Origin: Verrucomicrobiia bacterium
GTDB lineage: Bacteria; Verrucomicrobiota; Verrucomicrobiia; Opitutales; Cerasicoccaceae
DNA: 64,000 nt
Reading direction: 5' to 3'
Assembly (NCBI GenBank): GCA_030425485.1
Contig: JAUIAM010000013.1
Location: 30,994 to 94,993, forward strand
Positions within the stretch are counted from its first letter, which is position 1. Each line of letters begins with the position of its first letter. Under the pieces are notes generated by a model, which made no database searches, was not told the DNA's origin, and worked only from the letters and a program-made list of their open reading frames with translations. Positions 60,042 through 64,000 of the stretch are shown here, one piece after another. A program made the translations under genes and the position numbers.

Positions 60042-60416
60042 ATGAACAACCCAAGCCAGCCACAACTCCAAGAACGAACAAAATCGTTCGCGTTAAGAGT
60101 CATTCGGCTTACAGCTTCACTTGAGTCGAAAAACACCACATCAAGGATCATCGCTCAGCAACTACTACGCAGCGGAACTTCCGTAGGCGCACAATACCGA
60201 GAGGCAAAGCGCGCTCGTTCAACCAAGGAAATGATTTCCAAACTACAAAGTGCGCAACAAGAACTTGATGAATCACAGTACTGGCTGGAACTCATCGTTG
60301 AAGCTGAGCTCGTAGCCAAAACTCAACTAGAACCATTGATGGAAGAAGCGGAAGAGCTAATGTGCATGCTCTCAGCCAGCATAATTACCTTAAAGCGCAA
60401 ATCTCACGGCGATTAA
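60042..60416 (+). CDS. Four-helix-bundle protein of the 23S rRNA intervening-sequence/Avd-like family
   Basis: The ATG at 60042 gives 124 residues (a GTG at 60009 adds eleven). The protein is almost wholly helical: ERTKSFALRVIRLTASLES, IIAQQLLRSGTSVGAQYREA, STKEMISKLQSAQQELDES and AELVAKTQLEPLMEEAEELM. The motif RSGTSVGAQYREA is the hallmark of the family found in 23S rRNA insertions and as stand-alone genes, related to the Avd protein of diversity-generating retroelements. Function is unknown; a nucleic-acid-binding pentamer is known for relatives. The gene is AT-richer than its neighbours and flanked by matching word repeats, so it is probably a mobile arrival. Confidence 0.88.
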   Translation: MNNPSQPQLQERTKSFALRVIRLTASLESKNTTSRIIAQQLLRSGTSVGAQYREAKRARSTKEMISKLQSAQQELDESQYWLELIVEAELVAKTQLEPLMEEAEELMCMLSASIITLKRKSHGD

Positions 60417-60417
60417 T

Positions 60418-60454
60418 TTCTGCTCATCACTCATCATTCAAAGCTCATAACTCC
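60418..60454. repeat. Right word repeat beside the four-helix-bundle gene
   Basis: The stretch GCTCATCACTCATCATTC and AGCTCATAACTC contains TCATCATTC and AGCTCATAA, the inverse complements of words left of the gene (59993-60001 and 60014-60025). Their order is not mirrored, so this is a shared word set rather than a simple hairpin. Confidence 0.55.
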
Positions 60455-60458
60455 TTTC

Positions 60459-62198
60459 ATGATAAAGCGCATCTCCCAGAATCAGCTCGAACGTGTTAAA
60501 CGCCGCTTCCGTTTCCTCTACGGGGAGCGGGCGGAGTGGCTTATCGACCGCTTCTATCACCTCATTGGCCGCTACGGGGTAGGAGTCGAGCCACCGGCGG
60601 CGTCCTCCCGCCGCTGGGACCAGAAGGACGTCGTACTCATCACCTATGCGGACATGGTGCAGCGCGACGGGCAAGCACCCTTTGCCACCTTGAAGGACTT
60701 CTGCACTGAGCAACTCAAAGGAGCTGTCAGCACCGTCCACATCCTGCCCTTTTACCCGTGGTCAAGCGACGATGGATTCTCAGTCATCGACTACCGTGCG
60801 GTAAAAAAAGAGTACGGCGACTGGGACGATGTCGAGGCGCTGGGCGAAGACTTCCAGCTCGCCTTTGACCTCGTGCTCAACCACTGCTCAGCCAAGAGCG
60901 AGTGGTTTAAGGACTTCATCCTCGGCATCTCTCCGGCCCGCCACTACTTTCTGGAAATGGACCCGGAGACGGACCTCTCCGCCGTCGTGCGCCCGCGCAC
61001 TTCTCCCCTTTTAACCAAGACCACGACCCGCTTCGGCGAGTCCTACATCTGGACGACTTTCAGCGCCGACCAGGTAGACCTGAACTGGCAGAACTCAGAC
61101 CTGCTCTTTGAGTTCCTCGACATCCTGCTCATGTACATCAGCAAAGGCGTGCGCGTGTTGCGTCTCGATGCGGTGGCTTTCGCCTGGAAGGAAGTGGGCA
61201 CAGACTGCCTGCACCGCCCCCAAACCCACGAGATTGTAAAGCTCATCCGCGACGTGTGCGAGATCGTCGAGCCACGCGTCTCCATCCTGACCGAGACCAA
61301 CGTCCCCCACGCCGAGAACATCAGCTACTTTGGCAATGGCGACGAAGCCCACATCGTTTATAACTTCAGCCTGCCGCCGCTGCTGCTGCACGCGCTGCTG
61401 ACTGAGAACACCGCCTATATCGGGGATTGGCTCGCCAACCTCTCCTACCCCGAAGGGGCCTGCACCTACCTTAACTTTACCGCCTCGCATGACGGTATCG
61501 GTGTGCGCCCCCTGCAAGGGCTGCTGCCCGATGACGAGTTTAGCAAGCTCATCACGGCGGTAGAAGACCGCGGTGCCCACGTCTCCTATAAAAATAATGC
61601 CGACGGCTCCAAGAGCCCCTACGAGCTAAACATCACCTACGCCTCGGCCCTGTCCGATCCAGATGACGCCAAGCTCGGCGCGGCCCGCTTCCTTTGCTCG
61701 CAGTTTTTCGCCCTTTCACTCAAAGGCATCCCCGCCGTGTACTTCCACAGCCTCATGGCGACGGAGAACTACGAAGAAGGTGTACAGGAAACAGGAGCAC
61801 CGCGCACGATCAACCGCCGCAAGTGGCAGTACGACGACCTTGAAAAACTCATCAGTAAGAAGAGTGGCACCCAGGCGGAGATCTTCCGCCACTACATACA
61901 GGTGCTGCGCCGCCGGGCCAACTACCCGGCCTTTAACCCCGACGGTGCGCAGGAAATCTATCGCCTCAGTGACGCGCTCATGGTCATCGCCCGCACCTCG
62001 ATCCTCGGTAACCAAACCGTTTACTGCGTCTTTAACTTTACTGCAACAAAGCAAACCCTGACCAAGCCGGACGACTTCGCCCCGCTCAAGGACGTGAAGA
62101 AGTTCTACGACGTCATCTCGGGCAAGACCCACAGCTCGGGCAAGCGCGGCATCACGCTGCAACCCTACCAGGCTATGTGGCTTGTGCCCCGTGACTAG
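60459..62198 (+). CDS. GH13_18 sugar phosphorylase (sucrose phosphorylase/glucosylglycerate phosphorylase type)
   Basis: The 579-residue protein is a GH13 enzyme of the sucrose phosphorylase type. It has STVHILPFYPWSSDDGFSVI with the typical SxDDGFxVxD start, a nucleophile region GVRVLRLDAVAFAWKEVGTD, an acid/base region SILTETNVPHAENISYFGNG and SHDGIGVRPLQGLLPDDEFS in the C-terminal half. These enzymes split an alpha-glucoside with phosphate, giving glucose 1-phosphate. Sucrose phosphorylase is about 490 residues; the longer form and the nearby GpgS-like gene favour a glucosylglycerate phosphorylase role. It would let the cell recycle the osmolyte. Substrate is unproven. Confidence 0.85.
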   Translation: MIKRISQNQLERVKRRFRFLYGERAEWLIDRFYHLIGRYGVGVEPPAASSRRWDQKDVVLITYADMVQRDGQAPFATLKDFCTEQLKGAVSTVHILPFYPWSSDDGFSVIDYRAVKKEYGDWDDVEALGEDFQLAFDLVLNHCSAKSEWFKDFILGISPARHYFLEMDPETDLSAVVRPRTSPLLTKTTTRFGESYIWTTFSADQVDLNWQNSDLLFEFLDILLMYISKGVRVLRLDAVAFAWKEVGTDCLHRPQTHEIVKLIRDVCEIVEPRVSILTETNVPHAENISYFGNGDEAHIVYNFSLPPLLLHALLTENTAYIGDWLANLSYPEGACTYLNFTASHDGIGVRPLQGLLPDDEFSKLITAVEDRGAHVSYKNNADGSKSPYELNITYASALSDPDDAKLGAARFLCSQFFALSLKGIPAVYFHSLMATENYEEGVQETGAPRTINRRKWQYDDLEKLISKKSGTQAEIFRHYIQVLRRRANYPAFNPDGAQEIYRLSDALMVIARTSILGNQTVYCVFNFTATKQTLTKPDDFAPLKDVKKFYDVISGKTHSSGKRGITLQPYQAMWLVPRD

Positions 62199-62295
62199 TC
62201 AGATTTGTGTAAATGCCCTGAATCGAACGATATTCGGTAAAAATCGCTTGTCTATCGGGCCGTTTTGGCGTTAGTGTTAAGCCAGTTGCTTAACC

Positions 62296-63384
62296 ATGAA
62301 AACTGCCGCAAACGAACCCCCTGTCGGAAGCGGTCACGCTGACATCCCATTCATCTCGCGCCTCTATGGTGCGTTCTGGGGCTATTTCATCGGAGATGCC
62401 CTGGCCATGCCCACGCACGGATACTCCATGCCGAAGCGTATCCGCAAGGATTATGGCCGTATTGTGGGCTACCGTGACCCGATCAACCCCCACCCGGAAA
62501 GCACGCTTTTCCGGACCCACTACGAACCCACGGGGGCCAACTCCGACATCATGCACGGGCGCGAGAGCGAATGGCACACCCCGGGCACGCACTTTCACCA
62601 GCACCTCAAGGCCGGCGACAACACCCTGAATGTCCTCCTCGGGCGCTCCTTGCTCAAGCTTACCCTGGACAAGAACGGCTTCGATCCGGATCAGTACGCA
62701 GACTTGTACACGGACTTCCTGCTCGACCCCAACAGCCACAACGATACCTACATCAACCTCTCCCACCGGACTTTTTTCCAGAACTTTGGCCGGGGAAAAG
62801 ATGTTTGGGAGTGTGGCGCGGAGTCGAACCGCATCGGAGGCATTGCCCTGGCCATGCCGCTGGCGCTCTACCACGCCCACGACCTCAAGTCGGGCTACAA
62901 AGATGTGCATAAGGCACTCTCGCTCACGCACAAGGGCCAGTCACTGGCCAGCGCAGCCGACCTGATGGTTGAGCTGCTGCTGCAACTGCTCCACGGCTAC
63001 ACCGCCGAGCAGGCGCTGTATGATAACATCCGCACCTGGCACGCGCACCCGGCCCTGAATTTCCCCTACCGCCGCTGGCGTGGCCACCTCTCAGATGAAG
63101 AGGTCGCCGAGCACCATTGCAAAAACGGAGCGGCCATTGATGACGCCCTACCGCTCATCCTCTTTCTCATCCTGAAGTATGAAGGCGACTTCGAGTCTGC
63201 CCTGCTGGCTAACGCCAACCTGGGCGGCGACAACTGCCCACGGGGTGCCATCCTTGGCATGCTGGCCGGTGCGGCGGGAGGCTGCGAGAGCATCCCTAGC
63301 ACCTGGGCGCAGGAGCTCAGCGACTTTGAGTCCCTCGATGCCCTTGTGGACCAACTGGCCGACAAGGTCACCCAAGAGACTTAG
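62296..63384 (+). CDS. ADP-ribosylglycohydrolase-fold protein with altered metal motifs
   Basis: The 362-residue protein has the family frame: LYGAFWGYFIGDALAMPTHG near residue 23, GAESNRIGGIALAMPLALYH, and GGDNCPRGAILGMLAGAAGG at 310-329. ADP-ribosylglycohydrolases usually hold two magnesium ions with a DDT motif near residue 100 and GDTDT near the end. Here these read GDNT (107-110) and GGDNCP (310-315), so one Asp is lost at each site. It may not cleave ADP-ribose. It lies 97 bases after the phosphorylase gene in the same direction, which suggests a link with the locus. Substrate is unknown. Confidence 0.8.
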   Translation: MKTAANEPPVGSGHADIPFISRLYGAFWGYFIGDALAMPTHGYSMPKRIRKDYGRIVGYRDPINPHPESTLFRTHYEPTGANSDIMHGRESEWHTPGTHFHQHLKAGDNTLNVLLGRSLLKLTLDKNGFDPDQYADLYTDFLLDPNSHNDTYINLSHRTFFQNFGRGKDVWECGAESNRIGGIALAMPLALYHAHDLKSGYKDVHKALSLTHKGQSLASAADLMVELLLQLLHGYTAEQALYDNIRTWHAHPALNFPYRRWRGHLSDEEVAEHHCKNGAAIDDALPLILFLILKYEGDFESALLANANLGGDNCPRGAILGMLAGAAGGCESIPSTWAQELSDFESLDALVDQLADKVTQET

Positions 63385-63506
63385 GCGTTTTACGCAAACT
63401 TCTAGCTACACCCTACCCACCACAGGCACGCCAAGTAACAATTCTCCCCATATCGTAACTGAACGAAGAAGCGACAGTCAGAGCAAAGCGAAAAGCTGGA
63501 TGAAGC

Positions 63507-63900
63507 TCACGAGGTGACCTTATCAGCGGTGCGTAACTGAGACAGTTTATCATCCATGTATATCGTAGTGGCATTACTACGCTTATAGTAGCGTTTATCG
63601 CGGGCCTGATGGGCAGTCGTACTCTGGGGAATCGATACCACGTAGTATGCATAGCCTTCCTGATCTGGATCATCCACGGTTGTAATGCGAACACCATCGA
63701 TACGGGGCTGTATTGATTGTATTACCTGATCCAGGGTATCTGCGCTGAACTTTGCACGTTCTACGGGATCCAGTCTATCTGCACATGAATCGTTCGTACT
63801 AGGACCGTTACTCTCAGCAATCCCATAAATGATGGTACCGACGGCAGAATTTGCCATCGCGGAAACATCCTTAACGATCTCATCTTTTGTTTTTGTATCC
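63507..63900 (-). pseudogene. AlbA_2-domain gene remnant interrupted by a MITE
   Basis: The frame has the centre of an AlbA_2 (Schlafen-like) DNA-binding domain: DEIVKDVSAMANSAVGTIIY, then FSADTLDQVIQSIQPRIDGV, DPDQEGYAYYVVSIPQSTT and RDKRYYKRSNATTIYM. The first beta-strand with the ExxxLEFK motif is missing. Reading upstream, the frame enters the MITE at 63901 and has no ATG before the window edge in the element; only TTG codons are available. The stop at 63507 follows about 20 residues after the domain. The missing N-terminal part may lie beyond the element, outside the window. Confidence 0.65.
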
Positions 63901-64000
63901 TTAGGCTGTGTCTTCAAATTAAGAAACGAGGGAAAAAGAGGTAATTTTGAGGATTTTTTCGGCTTTCGAAGTGGTGTGAATCCAGATTCATGAACTGAGA
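63901..64000. mobile_element. MITE-like repeat, copy 3, cut by the window end
   Basis: All 100 bases equal 24154-24253, i.e. the left end of copy 1 with TAGGCTGTGTCTTCAAATT and the internal near-palindrome. The right end is outside the window. The exact match over 100 bases suggests recent movement or gene conversion. It sits at the 5-prime side of the AlbA_2 remnant. Confidence 0.9.

Overview
The window looks like a piece of a chromosome from a GC-rich, free-living heterotrophic bacterium, most likely Verrucomicrobiota (Opitutia/Puniceicoccales type). This is an inference from gene content: a GbsR-type regulator with a NusG paralog heading a polysaccharide operon, many Gfo/Idh/MocA oxidoreductases, a UxaE-type epimerase and a glucosylglycerate-type locus. 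No rRNA, tRNA, CRISPR array, prophage or intact transposase was seen.

Layout. 1-1341: a partial Cache-domain receptor and a STAS anti-anti-sigma-like protein (minus strand), then a structured intergenic stretch with three hairpins. 1364-2767: a polyprenyl-phosphate sugar transferase, divergent from a long plus-strand operon. 3008-24157: a polysaccharide operon of 23 genes, almost all overlapping by 1-14 bases. It begins with a GbsR/MarR-like regulator and a NusG/RfaH-like antiterminator, followed by an ops-like sequence, a Wzm/Wzt-type ABC exporter, fourteen glycosyltransferases, two methyltransferases and a Wzy/WaaL-type membrane protein, and ends in a membrane-anchored zinc ribbon. 24339-32644: a left-handed beta-helix protein, a very small beta-carbonic anhydrase, a GNAT-nitrilase fusion, a lipoprotein, and an operon of malic enzyme, catabolic acetolactate synthase, DoxX-like and carboxymuconolactone-decarboxylase-like proteins. 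32656-41392: a sugar/uronate catabolic region with three Gfo/Idh/MocA oxidoreductases, two AraC regulators, UxaE and an unidentified anchored protein.

41628-49818: a secreted protein of unknown function, a Kef-type antiporter, a small orphan ORF, a histone-deacetylase-family amidohydrolase and a fused 5-oxoprolinase/hydantoinase. 49929-53191: a sulfate activation operon cysC-cysD-DCC-cysN. 53953-63384: a probable compatible-solute locus with a GpgS-like synthase, two GT4 glycosyltransferases, a HAD phosphatase, an M20-type hydrolase lacking its usual catalytic Glu pair, a GH13_18 sugar phosphorylase and an ADP-ribosylglycohydrolase-fold protein with altered metal motifs. The window ends in a remnant of an AlbA_2 gene cut by a MITE.

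Across the window a MITE-like family of about 160 bp appears at 24155, 28215, 53795 (divergent) and 63901 (cut by the window end). Three other kinds of word-like intergenic repeats occur near 4139-4310, 56376-56438 and around the four-helix-bundle gene at 60042. Strongest leads: the NusG-paralog/ops-like head of the polysaccharide operon, and the glucosylglycerate-type locus with its two motif-altered enzymes. All functions are read from motifs and context only; no database search was possible.
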